Positions 52,901 through 61,003 of a stretch of 64,000 nucleotides of DNA are shown piece by piece. Below the pieces are notes generated by a model. It ran no database searches, had not been told where the DNA came from, and saw only the letters and a program-made list of their open reading frames with translations. Source of the stretch: Anaerolineales bacterium. GTDB taxonomy: Bacteria > Chloroflexota > Anaerolineae > Anaerolineales > Villigracilaceae. Position numbers and translations under genes: made by a program. Location: contig CAKKRM010000240.1 of NCBI GenBank assembly GCA_919902735.1, forward strand, positions 1-64,000, read 5' to 3'. The stretch's first letter is position 1. The number at the start of each line of letters is the position of its first letter.

Positions 52901-53189
52901 AAACAGCGGTTGGAATATAATTTCCACCGGAAGCCCGCCGCACGCCATCATCCTGGATTTGTTCATGCCGGATATGAACGGCTTTCAAATTCTCGAGAAA
53001 TTACAGGCCGATAAAAAACTGCGCGATATTCCAACCATTGTCATCAGCGGCATGGAGTTGTCGTTGGAACAAAAGAATCAGCTAAATGAATTTGGCCGGC
53101 AGGTGCTGGCCAAGGGAGAGTTCAGCGAAAAGGAATTGCTGACATCCATTCAACGTTCACTGGAACGCATCCAGGCGAGTAACAAGTAA
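49872..53189 (+). CDS. Soluble hybrid histidine kinase: half-GAF - GAF - PAS - GAF - HK - REC - REC
   Basis: A 1105-residue cytoplasmic kinase with no membrane segment. A disordered Pro-rich start (1-60) is followed by a half-GAF (about 65-135) like the receptor C-termini, GAF (143-313), PAS (315-435), GAF (450-605), HisKA with the phospho-histidine in NMSHELRTPLNSI (near 623), and an ATPase with NLLSNAAKF, DTGPGIS, FQPFSQ and GGTGLGLS. Two receivers follow, with aspartates in TLDIMMPGIDG (near 906) and ILDLFMPDMNG (near 1028). It is the only kinase in the array and thus the likely hub for the eleven receptors. The ATG lies inside parA, with GGAG about 11 bases upstream. Confidence 0.93.
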   Translation: MSKKPKIDKRLNKLFKDIQPEESVTRSGGRPRAEEEAAPPSPPKAVQKNPVSAASPIPTRRRQTAGLYSPETMSRAEAISADSSAYSVNIQTGEQDWVTMRLFDEQQPRQWSSDEQLLIKQVTDQLSLAMENARLFQETQKRAQELAAVNEVVSSVAGALDLKHTLQKIADNLLKILSAGRVGITLMNPEKTALILTADAVSIFGTSTNIGLPIPIDGNPATEQVIRTRKPVFVQDAPNNPLAGPIRQTLLERGTKNLLILPLLAEDEVIGTIGVDFYDLDRMISEDELRILENIVYQTATAIQKNQLFERIEQSESDLRALFNSMEDVVLVMSADGRYERIAPTNPARLIRPPEELLGKFVHEVLPRETAERFVAAIQQTLNSPEKVQLEYELPVGNESFWFLANLTKLDENKVFWVARDITERKKAEEAIRRRNEYLAVSAEIGKLVTSTLDLNSIFARTVNLINERFNFYYAAIYIVEETGFNAALREATGAAGVEMKKQNHSHPINLKSTVGKVASEGQALVVNDIRASPLHVVNPLLPNTKAEAAIPLRIGNRIIGVIDIQAENTGAFTEDEVAVLQTLADQVAVAIDNARSFELSQQAVMEMREIDRLKSQFLANMSHELRTPLNSIIGFSRVILKGIDGPVTELQQQDLTAIYNSGQHLLGLINDILDLAKIEAGKMELAFDEVNISDVANSVLSTMSGLVKDRPIQIKRVIEPNLPTVRADAIRVRQVMINLLSNAAKFTEEGDIVVEVGLKPGAQGRNEIKISVIDTGPGISEQDQEKLFQPFSQVDDSPTRKTGGTGLGLSICQQLINMHGGRIWVESAVGKGSVFSFTLPLFRKERENDTQPNGNKIILAIDDDPQVIGLYERYLHPQGYQVVPLTDPSRAVERVRQLKPFAITLDIMMPGIDGWQVLDALKGDPVTRHIPVIVCSIIEDLEKGFNLGASEYLVKPILEDDLVNALDRLNADGSIRDVLVIDDNPDDLRLIAKILNDDGRYKAILAEGGNSGWNIISTGSPPHAIILDLFMPDMNGFQILEKLQADKKLRDIPTIVISGMELSLEQKNQLNEFGRQVLAKGEFSEKELLTSIQRSLERIQASNK

Positions 53190-53207
53190 ACAGGAGATCC
53201 AACTAAA

Positions 53208-54860
53208 GTGTCATTTATCATCAAGTGCCTGGACTGTGGGCACAATGCGCCCTACTATCCAACATCCTCCACCTGCCCCAAATGCGGCAGTCAATGGAGG
53301 GAAGCAGAGTACGATTATGAGCGGATAGGAAAAACCATGCTCGCGCTGCTTTCTACAAGGCCGGCAGGCCTTTGGCGGTATCGGGAATTACTGCCTGTTC
53401 GAAATCCTAATGTCAGCCTTTCGCTCGGCGAAGGAAGCACTCCGTTGATCCGGGCTGGGAATTTGGGGATGATGCTGGGCTGTCCCAACATTTTCATAAA
53501 AGACGAAAGGCAGGGGCCAACTTCCTCTTTTAAGGACAGGCAGGCCGCAGTAACCATTGCCGCCCTCAAGGAAGCGGGCATCACTGAAATGGTCGCCGCG
53601 TCCACTGGGAACGTGGCAATATCCTATTCCGCATACGCCTCCCGCGCAGGGATGAAGCTATGGGCGTTCGTAACCAGCCTGGTTCCAGCAGTAAAAATGC
53701 GCGAGATCGCGCTTTACGGAAGCCAGGTAATCAAGATCACCGGTTCGTACGACCAGTGCAAGCAGGTGGCTTCCGAGTTTGCGCGCCAACGCCGTTTGTA
53801 TCAGGATATGGGCGCGCGCACCATCACATCCATCGAAGCGATGAAAACCATCGCCTTTGAAATTGCGGAACAATTGACAGCCGTGCAGGGGCCCGGTGAA
53901 AACAGCCCCTGGCGCACGCCAGATTGGTACGTGCAGGCGATCAGCGGCGGCATGGGGCCGCTGGGCGTTTACAAAGGCTTCCGCGAAATGAAGCAGATGG
54001 GATGGATTGACCGCATTCCAGCCTTTGCCCCCATCCAGGCGGAGGGCTGCGCACCCATGGTCAATAGCTGGAAAAAAGGTCTGGAAAAAGTCGAACCGGT
54101 AAAATCGCCAAAAACACGCATCGAAACCCTTGCCACCGGCGACCCCGGGCGCTCCTATGAATTTCTGCGTGAACACGTCAACAATACGAACGGGGCATTC
54201 GAAAGCGTGAGTGATGAGGATGCCTTCCGCGCCATGCACGTTCTTGCCAAGATGGAGGGCATCTCCGCCGAACCCGCCGCCGCCGCCGCATTTGCAGGCT
54301 TGTTCAAATTGATCCGCGCCGGGGTCATCAAACCCAGCGATACGGTTGTGGTCAATTGCACCGGGCACACCATGCCGGCCGAGCCGAGCATCCTTGGAGA
54401 TAACTGGTCGCGTGATGTTAAATTCCCAACCTTCGAAGAGACTCCCCAGGAAGGCCTGCTCTCCGCGCTCACGCAGGTTGCCCCGGAGCGCTTCCCCAAA
54501 ATCGTAATCGTGGAAGATACCACCGAAGCGCGGCGACTGATTCGCCGCATCCTGCAATCGCAGGGCAATTTTACGATCATGGAAGCAGTGAACGGGCGCG
54601 AAGGACTCGAACTCATCCAGAAAGAACTGCCCGACCTCATCATCCTGGATTTGATGATGCCTGAAATGGACGGCTTTACCGTGATCGAATCGCTGCGAGC
54701 CAACCCCGAAACTGCAACCATTCCCGTTATTGTCGCAACGGCAAAAGAGTTGACCCCCGACGAAAAAAGCAGGCTGGGCGGCCAGATACAATCCCTGATG
54801 CAAAAGGGTGATTTCCTCAACGACGAATTTCTGGAAGAAGTAAAATCGTTAATAAAATAA
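53208..54860 (+). CDS. Threonine synthase-like PLP enzyme fused to a receiver domain
   Basis: A 550-residue fusion. Residues 1-30 form a zinc ribbon (C7, C10, C23, C26). Residues about 60-425 are a fold-type II PLP enzyme of the threonine synthase family: the PLP lysine is in TSSFKDRQAAV (near 109), with STGNVAISYSA and a glycine-rich AISGGMGPLG phosphate loop. Threonine synthase turns O-phosphohomoserine into threonine. From about 430 there is a full receiver: IVIVEDTTEARR, the aspartate in LIILDLMMPEMDG (near 482), VATAKE and LMQKGDF. The start codon is GTG with GGAG about 13 bases upstream. It follows the hybrid kinase by 18 bases, so phosphorylation by that kinase could control the enzyme. 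I know of no such characterised fusion. Confidence 0.9.
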   Translation: MSFIIKCLDCGHNAPYYPTSSTCPKCGSQWREAEYDYERIGKTMLALLSTRPAGLWRYRELLPVRNPNVSLSLGEGSTPLIRAGNLGMMLGCPNIFIKDERQGPTSSFKDRQAAVTIAALKEAGITEMVAASTGNVAISYSAYASRAGMKLWAFVTSLVPAVKMREIALYGSQVIKITGSYDQCKQVASEFARQRRLYQDMGARTITSIEAMKTIAFEIAEQLTAVQGPGENSPWRTPDWYVQAISGGMGPLGVYKGFREMKQMGWIDRIPAFAPIQAEGCAPMVNSWKKGLEKVEPVKSPKTRIETLATGDPGRSYEFLREHVNNTNGAFESVSDEDAFRAMHVLAKMEGISAEPAAAAAFAGLFKLIRAGVIKPSDTVVVNCTGHTMPAEPSILGDNWSRDVKFPTFEETPQEGLLSALTQVAPERFPKIVIVEDTTEARRLIRRILQSQGNFTIMEAVNGREGLELIQKELPDLIILDLMMPEMDGFTVIESLRANPETATIPVIVATAKELTPDEKSRLGGQIQSLMQKGDFLNDEFLEEVKSLIK

Positions 54861-54872
54861 AGGCTGGCACCT

Positions 54873-55820
54873 TTGCCAAAAAAACAAACAGCCGGGATTG
54901 CAGCGGCATTTAGCTCAGCGTTCTTCCTCGGGTTGGCGCCTGTTTTTGGAAAACTCGCCATCACCCAGGGATTCACGCCGTTGGCAGTGGTGGCGCTGCG
55001 TACGGGCTTTGCCGCTGGAATACTCTTCCTGGTTGTTTTGCTTTTCTACCGCCAGTACTTTTATATCTTTCCGGTGGGGTTGGTTGGCTGTATTCTAGCC
55101 GGCGCAATCAATGGGTTGGGCTCCCTGCTTTATTACCTCGCGCTCGAACGGCTGGACGCAAGTTTGGGCCAATTGCTCTACTCGTTGTATCCATTCTTTG
55201 TGGCTCTCTGGCTTGTGCTCGATCATCAACCCCAAAGCCGCCTGACGTTTTTTCGCATCATCCTTGCAACGATTGCTGTTCTGTTGCTTACAAGCGTTCC
55301 CGGCCGTTCTGTGGACGCCAGCGGGGTATTCATGATGATCGGCGCCGCAGTGCTCTATGCCATGCACCTGCCGATCAACCAGCGCGTTCTTTACGAAGTC
55401 CCCGCCCCCACCGTGGCCCTTTATACATTGCTTTCGATGAGCGCAGTGGTCATCCCGGCGTATTTTTTATTTGACCGCGCCTGGCCCGCCACAAGCATTC
55501 CGTGGCTACCCGTGGCTGGGTTAACCTTCGTCACTGTCTTTTCGCGGATCGCTTTGTTCCTGGGGGTGAAGAAGATTGGCGGAATGCAAACCGCATTATT
55601 GGGACTCGCCGAACTTTTGATTGCGATCTTCTTTAGCAGCATTTGGCTTGGCGAAAGCCTTTCCCCCCTCCAATGGCTGGGCGCGCTCGGACTCAGCATC
55701 AGCCTGATTCTGGTAATGTACGAACATCCCTCCGCCCCGACACATAGCGGGAAAACCGGCTGGCTTTCATGGATCCGCGCGCCAGGACTGCCAAAGGATA
55801 TATTTGGCCCGTACGAATAA
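54873..55820 (+). CDS. EamA/DMT-family transporter
   Basis: A 315-residue integral membrane protein with ten hydrophobic segments in two EamA halves (about 10-140 and 155-290); LGLAPVFGKLAITQGF and LYYLALERLDASLGQLLYSLYPFF are typical. Members export amino acids or other metabolites. The start is TTG at 54873 and the ribosome site is weak (AAAGG at about 12 bases), so the exact start is uncertain. It follows the threonine synthase-REC gene by 12 bases; export of threonine or a related amino acid would fit the neighbourhood, but this is inference. Confidence 0.85.
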   Translation: MPKKQTAGIAAAFSSAFFLGLAPVFGKLAITQGFTPLAVVALRTGFAAGILFLVVLLFYRQYFYIFPVGLVGCILAGAINGLGSLLYYLALERLDASLGQLLYSLYPFFVALWLVLDHQPQSRLTFFRIILATIAVLLLTSVPGRSVDASGVFMMIGAAVLYAMHLPINQRVLYEVPAPTVALYTLLSMSAVVIPAYFLFDRAWPATSIPWLPVAGLTFVTVFSRIALFLGVKKIGGMQTALLGLAELLIAIFFSSIWLGESLSPLQWLGALGLSISLILVMYEHPSAPTHSGKTGWLSWIRAPGLPKDIFGPYE

Positions 55821-55848
55821 AAAAGGCCGCATCGCCGCGGCCTTTTTG
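55821..55848. terminator. Bidirectional terminator between convergent operons
   Basis: AAAAGGCCGC and GCGGCCTTTT form a perfect 10-bp stem with a six-base loop and T-runs on both strands. It closes the plus-strand array and the minus-strand two-component operon. Confidence 0.9.
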
Positions 55849-55859
55849 TTTGCAGTTTT

Positions 55860-56588
55860 TTATTTATCGCCTTCGTATAAATAGCCCGTTCCACGCACGC
55901 TGACCACCTGCTCCGAAAGGGAGGGGAATTGCTCCAGTTTGTGCCGCAAGCGGCTGACCAGCGGGCGCAGGATCTCCGGCGCTTCCTGCTGGGAGGTATC
56001 GTAGCCCTGAACCAGTAAAACCAATTCACGGTGCGAAAACACCTTTCCTTTATTCTCCATCAAAATCTTCAGCAGCCGGCCTTCCGCCGGAGTCAGGTGT
56101 TCGATTTTGCTCTTGAACTTAATCTGGCGGCGCGAGAGATCAACTGTTGTGCCGTCTTTCAAGTTGAAAACTTCCTGGCCGCCTTCATCTGCCGAAGAAA
56201 CGCTATTCAGGTGGGACCTGGCCGAGCGGCGCGAGAGGCCTTTCTTCACTGTGGCAATGATCTGCGCAGGGGATGCGGGTTTGAGAAGGTAATCATGAAT
56301 CCGCAGCCGTAACGCCTGGATGGCGGTTTCAGTGGAGCCGTACGCCGTCAGCAGGATTACCTCGGTTTCCGGCGAAACCTGGTTGACAACCTGCACCACT
56401 TCCAGCCCGTCCATGCCGGGCATTTTCAGGTCTACAATCATCAAGTCCACATTATGGGTGCGGACATATTCAACTGCGGCCTGTCCGTTTGGCGCAGAGG
56501 CAACGATGTGGCCTTCCAGTTTTAGGATATCGGTGAGGGATTGTCTTGCGACAGGCTCATCATCTACAACCAGAATATTCGATTTCAT
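55860..56588 (-). CDS. Response regulator with winged-helix output
   Basis: A 242-residue regulator. The receiver has ILVVDDEPVARQ, the phosphorylated aspartate in LMIVDLKMPGMDG (near 52), and YLLKPAS. A C-terminal winged helix of the OmpR/PhoB type follows (LTPAEGRLLKILMENKGK, LVSRLRHKLEQ, VRGTGYLYEG). It is the last gene of a three-gene unit and overlaps the upstream kinase gene by four bases (ATGA). It is the only evident DNA-binding output among the window's signalling genes. Confidence 0.93.
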   Translation of the reverse strand: MKSNILVVDDEPVARQSLTDILKLEGHIVASAPNGQAAVEYVRTHNVDLMIVDLKMPGMDGLEVVQVVNQVSPETEVILLTAYGSTETAIQALRLRIHDYLLKPASPAQIIATVKKGLSRRSARSHLNSVSSADEGGQEVFNLKDGTTVDLSRRQIKFKSKIEHLTPAEGRLLKILMENKGKVFSHRELVLLVQGYDTSQQEAPEILRPLVSRLRHKLEQFPSLSEQVVSVRGTGYLYEGDK

Positions 56589-58165
56589 TGCTTTCCTCCT
56601 CCAGGTAAGAATATGCGGAAACAGGCGCCGGGCCCGCGGTCTGGCAGGTATTCCAATACGCCGCCGTGCGCTGTAATTATATTGTAACTCACAGTCAGCC
56701 CCAAGCCGGTACCGCCGTCTTTTGTGCTGAAAAATGGTTCGAAAATATTGGCCTGTTTTTCTTTTGGGATGCCGTTGCCGTTATCCTGAAAAATAACCTC
56801 AACGCCCTGGCGTGTCGGGCGGGCTGTGATATGCAGTTTGCCGCCTTGCGGCATGGCGTCGGCGGCGTTCAGGATGAGGTTGATAAACACCTGCTGGATC
56901 TGGCTGCTGACGGCCATGATAGCCAGTGGCTGTGCGGGGAAGTCGGCCTCCACGGTTACATTGGTTTCATTAAGCTGTTTGGACATCAACGTAACGATGT
57001 ATTGGAGCGCCTCGGCCAGATTTATAGTTTCAAGGGAGCTTGTGCCGGGGCGGTAGAAATCCAACATGCGGCGGACGGTGAGCATGAGCCGTTCGAGTTC
57101 GGTGCGCGCGAGGTCGAAGTATTCCTTGCGCTTTTCTTCGGGCAGGTCTTCGCGGCCGGCAAGGTGCAGGCAATTTTGCACGGCTTGCAATGGGTTGTTG
57201 ACTTCGTGCGCGATGGATGCGCTCAGGCGGCCTGCGGCTGCCATCTTCTCGGCCTGCAATAATGCCTTTTGGGATTCTTCCACTTTGCGGACGTAGTCCA
57301 ATTGTTCGGCGTACAAACGCGCATTCTCCAGCGCGGCAATGGACTGGCGCGCCAAAATCTGGAACATCTCGAGGTCTGATTCGCGGAAGGGGGGTTCGCC
57401 GACTGCGCGGGCGGCGTACAACATCATGCTCAGGTTTGGGCGGAGGATTGGCGTCAGGATAACGGCGCCAAGCCCGAGCGCGGAAAGATGCGTTTTGAGG
57501 GTGGAGTCGCCTGGGCCGCTGGCGTTGATAAATAAAGGCGCGGAAGATTCGTCTACGCGGGAAATTAAATCCAAATGCAGTTGGGAGGCGGGGAAACCGC
57601 GCGATGCGAGCAGGGTGTATTTTCCTGATTCAATTTCCAGTTGGTAGCAGGCGGCCTGCGAACACTGCATGTGACCGCAGATGGCGTTGACGATGAGGTC
57701 GAGCAGGGGTTCACGGCGGGTTTCGGAAAGCAGCGCTTCGGTGACGGAAAACAAGGGGCGCAGGGCGCGGGTGCGGGCGGCGTCGCGTTTGGTTTGGCTG
57801 TCTGCGAGGGCAAGTTTGACGGCTTCGATCAATTCGTTGCCCTGGCTGAACGGTTTCAGTAAAAGGCCGTCGACACCCTGCCGCAGGGCGCGGATGGCGG
57901 TTTCGACTGTGCCATGCCCGGTCATGATGAGTACGGCGGCGTCGGGCTGGAGGCGTTGGGTGTGTTGGATCACTTCGAAGCCATCCACTTCGGGCATGCG
58001 GATATCGACGAGCAGCAGGTTGATCTTGTTTTCTTTCAAGTATTCGATGGCTTTGCGCGGGTCGGTTTCGGTTGCGACTTTGTACCCTGCACGGGTGAGC
58101 AGGCGGTTGCACAGCAATGCAATGCCTGGTTCATCGTCCACTACGAAGACAAAAGGATTTTCCAT
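56585..58165 (-). CDS. REC - GAF - histidine kinase
   Basis: A 526-residue soluble protein. An N-terminal receiver (VFVVDDEPGIAL, aspartate in LLLVDIRMPEVDG near 52, LLLKPFS) is followed by GAF (about 150-295), a coiled coil, HisKA with the histidine in SIAHEVNNPLQAV (near 319) and an ATPase with NLILNAADAM, DNGNGIPKE, FEPFFSTK and GGTGLGLT. The receiver in front means that it can be controlled by another kinase, most simply its upstream neighbour. It overlaps the regulator gene by four bases and lies six bases after the upstream kinase. Confidence 0.93.
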   Translation of the reverse strand: MENPFVFVVDDEPGIALLCNRLLTRAGYKVATETDPRKAIEYLKENKINLLLVDIRMPEVDGFEVIQHTQRLQPDAAVLIMTGHGTVETAIRALRQGVDGLLLKPFSQGNELIEAVKLALADSQTKRDAARTRALRPLFSVTEALLSETRREPLLDLIVNAICGHMQCSQAACYQLEIESGKYTLLASRGFPASQLHLDLISRVDESSAPLFINASGPGDSTLKTHLSALGLGAVILTPILRPNLSMMLYAARAVGEPPFRESDLEMFQILARQSIAALENARLYAEQLDYVRKVEESQKALLQAEKMAAAGRLSASIAHEVNNPLQAVQNCLHLAGREDLPEEKRKEYFDLARTELERLMLTVRRMLDFYRPGTSSLETINLAEALQYIVTLMSKQLNETNVTVEADFPAQPLAIMAVSSQIQQVFINLILNAADAMPQGGKLHITARPTRQGVEVIFQDNGNGIPKEKQANIFEPFFSTKDGGTGLGLTVSYNIITAHGGVLEYLPDRGPGACFRIFLPGGGKQ

Positions 58166-58171
58166 AATATG

Positions 58172-60769
58172 TTAGATGGGCAGCCAGACTTCGAAGGTGG
58201 AGCCGTAATCTGGCTGGCTTGAGATCTCGATGATGCCGCCATGGTCGGTGACGATGCCATAGGTGACGGAGAGGCCCAGGCCTGTGCCGCCGCGATCTCC
58301 TTTGGTGGTGAAGAATGGTTCAAAGATACGGCCCTGGTCTTCAGGGGAAATTCCGCTTCCGCTGTCTTTGACGCTCAGGATAACCCAGCCTCGTGATTCG
58401 CGTTTTGCAAGGTGGGTGCCCACAGTCAACTCACCGCCGTTCTTCATGGCTTGCAAGGCATTGTGGATCAGGTTCAGTAGGACTTGCTTCATCTGGTTGG
58501 TGTCTATGGATATCCAGGGCAGGTTTTCAGCAAGTTGAAGAACGAGGTTTACATTATTGGTTTGGATCAGGTGCCGTGTCAGCGCGATGACATCATGTAC
58601 CACTTCGTTGATGTCGGCGCTGGTGCGCATCCGTTCGCCCTGGCGGGAGAAATCCAAAAGGCGGCGGACAACGCCGCTGGCGCGCCGCGCCTCTTGCAAG
58701 ACCATTTCCAGTTCGTTGCGATGGGGAGAGTCTTTGGCGAGTTCATCCAAAACGATTTCGGAGAACCCGGTGACGGTGGTCAGCGGGTTGTTCAATTCGT
58801 GCGCGATGCCCGCGGCCATCTCACCGACTGCCGCGAGTTTGGCGGCCTGCAACAGCCTGTTTTCCGCGGACTGCTGGGCTTCCATGCGGGCGTTCAATTC
58901 GATTTCGGTGGCGCGCAGTTGACGGACGGTCTCCTGTAATTTTTGGGTTTGGTTGGCGCTGGAGATCACCGAAGCAAGAATGCCCGCCAGTGATTCCATG
59001 GCGATCAGGTCGTTGTGCGAGAAGGCGTTCTGGTCCCTGCTTTCCACGTCAATGATGCCGAGGACGGTTTCGCCGTCTTTCACAGCCACACAGACTTCGG
59101 AACGCGCCTCCCAGCCTTTGATGGCTTTGTACAAGCCGTCCTGCGCCGTATCGTTGACGAGGATGCTTTCCCCTGTGCGCGCCACCTGGCCTGTGACTCC
59201 ATCCACTTTGATGAACTCGCCACCTGCCAGCGCGGTTTTGAGAGTCTCTGCGTGCGTGCCGCCAATGCCTTGAATGGCAAACCTTTGCTCGTCATCCATC
59301 AGCAAAATGACGGCGAGTTCGTATTTGAAGTATTGGGCCACCAGTTCGGCGGCAATAGCCGCCACTTCGTTTTTATCGTTCAGGCCAATAACCTCTTGCA
59401 CCACTTCGTGGATCAACCCCAGGCTGCGCGCGCGGCCTTCCGCTTCTTCACGCAGGCGGGTGTATTCGATGAGTCCCGCCAGATGGCTGGCGATCACCAC
59501 CATCAAGTGTTCGTCGTACTGGCTGAAGGCTTCGGCATAGGTGTTCTCGATGACAAGTACCCCGATGGGTTGGCCGCGATATTTGAGTGGAACGACCAGT
59601 TCGGAACGCGCGCCTTTGTGGACGCCGATAAACCCGTCCCGCGTGGTCTCTGCAATGCGGCGGACACGTCCCTCTTTTAACACCGACTGCATGGAATGCC
59701 CTGAAAGCGAGACGCTGATCACATTCAATTTGCCTTCGAACATGCGATAATCCCGCAGGATGCGCCCATCGCTGGAACGCAGAAAGAGCGCGATCAATTC
59801 GGTGTTGAAGGCGCGGGTAAGCAGGCCAAACATGCGCCGCGCGATCTGGTCTAAATTTTGGGCGGAGGAAACTGTCAACACAAAGTCATTCAGCAAACCA
59901 AGCCTGCGAAGGTGCGAGGCCATTTCAGAAAAGGTCACCACCACTTCCACCGAGGGCGGCACTCGCGCCGCCAGGTCGCGCAATTGTCCGCGCTCGGCCT
60001 GCGAGAATTCCTTTTGACGCCACAACGCCACCACCCCAATGACCCGATGGCCGATGACCAACGGCAGGCAGACCCACGCATTTGTGCCAGACTTCAACAC
60101 GCCGTAGGGAAGATTATCCCAATTGGGCTGACCGCGCAGGATAAGCACATCGGCAAGGGATCGGTTCACACGACGGAGAACAGGATTCTCATCTATCAGC
60201 AGGGACACCCCCTTGGCTTTTGGCGCATTCCACTCCGCCTGAATGTCGAATGATTCGCCGCGTCGTATCGCCAGCCACGCTCCCTGGCACGGCACAGACT
60301 GTACGAAGGCGCCGAGCACTTTTTCGAGGGCGAGCGGCAGATCGAAAGCCAGACCAGATTGCAGGTCCGGCAGGAACGGTTGATTGGGCGCAGCGCTCCG
60401 CCCTGAGAGCAGGGACGCGGTCAACTTCCAAATTCTCTGCGCTGTGGCAGATTGTTCATCCGCGCCGACAATGACGCTTTGGGATGTGCCGTTGACTGGA
60501 AAGGCGTAAATGCGCGCTGTATTAAGTTTGCTTCCTTCAGGCATGGAGGTGAAACGAGAATAGCCCCCACTGAGCGAGCCGCACAACCAGGCATCTATGG
60601 CGGGGGCTGTTAGAATGCCCATCAATTCATTTTGAGTAATCTTGTTAAGCTTATATACAGAACGAAGCAGCCACGCGCCGCCCACCCGCTCTGCAAGTAC
60701 CGCCCATACTGCGTCGGAAAGCTGCGCCGCATCTTTGAGTTGAGTTTCTATGCCGTTTTCGGTTTGCAT
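58172..60769 (-). CDS. Soluble histidine kinase with three GAF domains
   Basis: An 865-residue kinase without membrane helices. The N-terminal 130 residues are not recognised. Three GAF-type domains follow (about 145-280, 290-440 and 460-615), then a coiled coil, HisKA with the histidine in GIAHELNNPLTTV (near 657), and an ATPase with NLIHNALQAM, DSGSGISPE, FEPFFTTK and GGTGLGLS. First gene of a three-gene minus-strand unit. A TATAAT lies 11 bases before the ATG on the minus strand. The cluster points toward the receptor array and could exchange signals with it, but the terminator between separates transcription. Confidence 0.92.
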   Translation of the reverse strand: MQTENGIETQLKDAAQLSDAVWAVLAERVGGAWLLRSVYKLNKITQNELMGILTAPAIDAWLCGSLSGGYSRFTSMPEGSKLNTARIYAFPVNGTSQSVIVGADEQSATAQRIWKLTASLLSGRSAAPNQPFLPDLQSGLAFDLPLALEKVLGAFVQSVPCQGAWLAIRRGESFDIQAEWNAPKAKGVSLLIDENPVLRRVNRSLADVLILRGQPNWDNLPYGVLKSGTNAWVCLPLVIGHRVIGVVALWRQKEFSQAERGQLRDLAARVPPSVEVVVTFSEMASHLRRLGLLNDFVLTVSSAQNLDQIARRMFGLLTRAFNTELIALFLRSSDGRILRDYRMFEGKLNVISVSLSGHSMQSVLKEGRVRRIAETTRDGFIGVHKGARSELVVPLKYRGQPIGVLVIENTYAEAFSQYDEHLMVVIASHLAGLIEYTRLREEAEGRARSLGLIHEVVQEVIGLNDKNEVAAIAAELVAQYFKYELAVILLMDDEQRFAIQGIGGTHAETLKTALAGGEFIKVDGVTGQVARTGESILVNDTAQDGLYKAIKGWEARSEVCVAVKDGETVLGIIDVESRDQNAFSHNDLIAMESLAGILASVISSANQTQKLQETVRQLRATEIELNARMEAQQSAENRLLQAAKLAAVGEMAAGIAHELNNPLTTVTGFSEIVLDELAKDSPHRNELEMVLQEARRASGVVRRLLDFSRQGERMRTSADINEVVHDVIALTRHLIQTNNVNLVLQLAENLPWISIDTNQMKQVLLNLIHNALQAMKNGGELTVGTHLAKRESRGWVILSVKDSGSGISPEDQGRIFEPFFTTKGDRGGTGLGLSVTYGIVTDHGGIIEISSQPDYGSTFEVWLPI

Positions 60770-60886
60770 GGCTTTAATGAATTATACCCTCACCCTCCCT
60801 GCCGCTCCGCTGTGAATTGGAATCTCTGGGAATTACCGTTCTATATTGAACGCGGGAACAAATTGCGCTTTTGCCGAATGAAATTC

Positions 60887-60955
60887 TTAACGCCAAGCCG
60901 CAAAGGCGCAAAGGAAAAACCCTTGAATCTTTGCGGCTTGGCAGCTTGGCGTTAA
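60887..60955. repeat. 69-bp palindromic element
   Basis: TTAACGCCAAGCCGCAAAG and CTTTGCGGCTTGGC plus GCTTGGCGTTAA make a long imperfect inverted repeat with a centre of about 15 bases. It lies between the three-GAF kinase and rluB and may also end rluB transcription. Confidence 0.7.
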
Positions 60956-61003
60956 AAAAGAAAACCGCAATTCATGACCGCGCCCAGCATAAAGCAGGGA
61001 GTT

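Noticed and set aside
60770-61003. Small plus-strand ORFs between the kinase and rluB
   Set aside because: They overlap the 69-bp palindrome and antisense coding sequence and show no coding signal.
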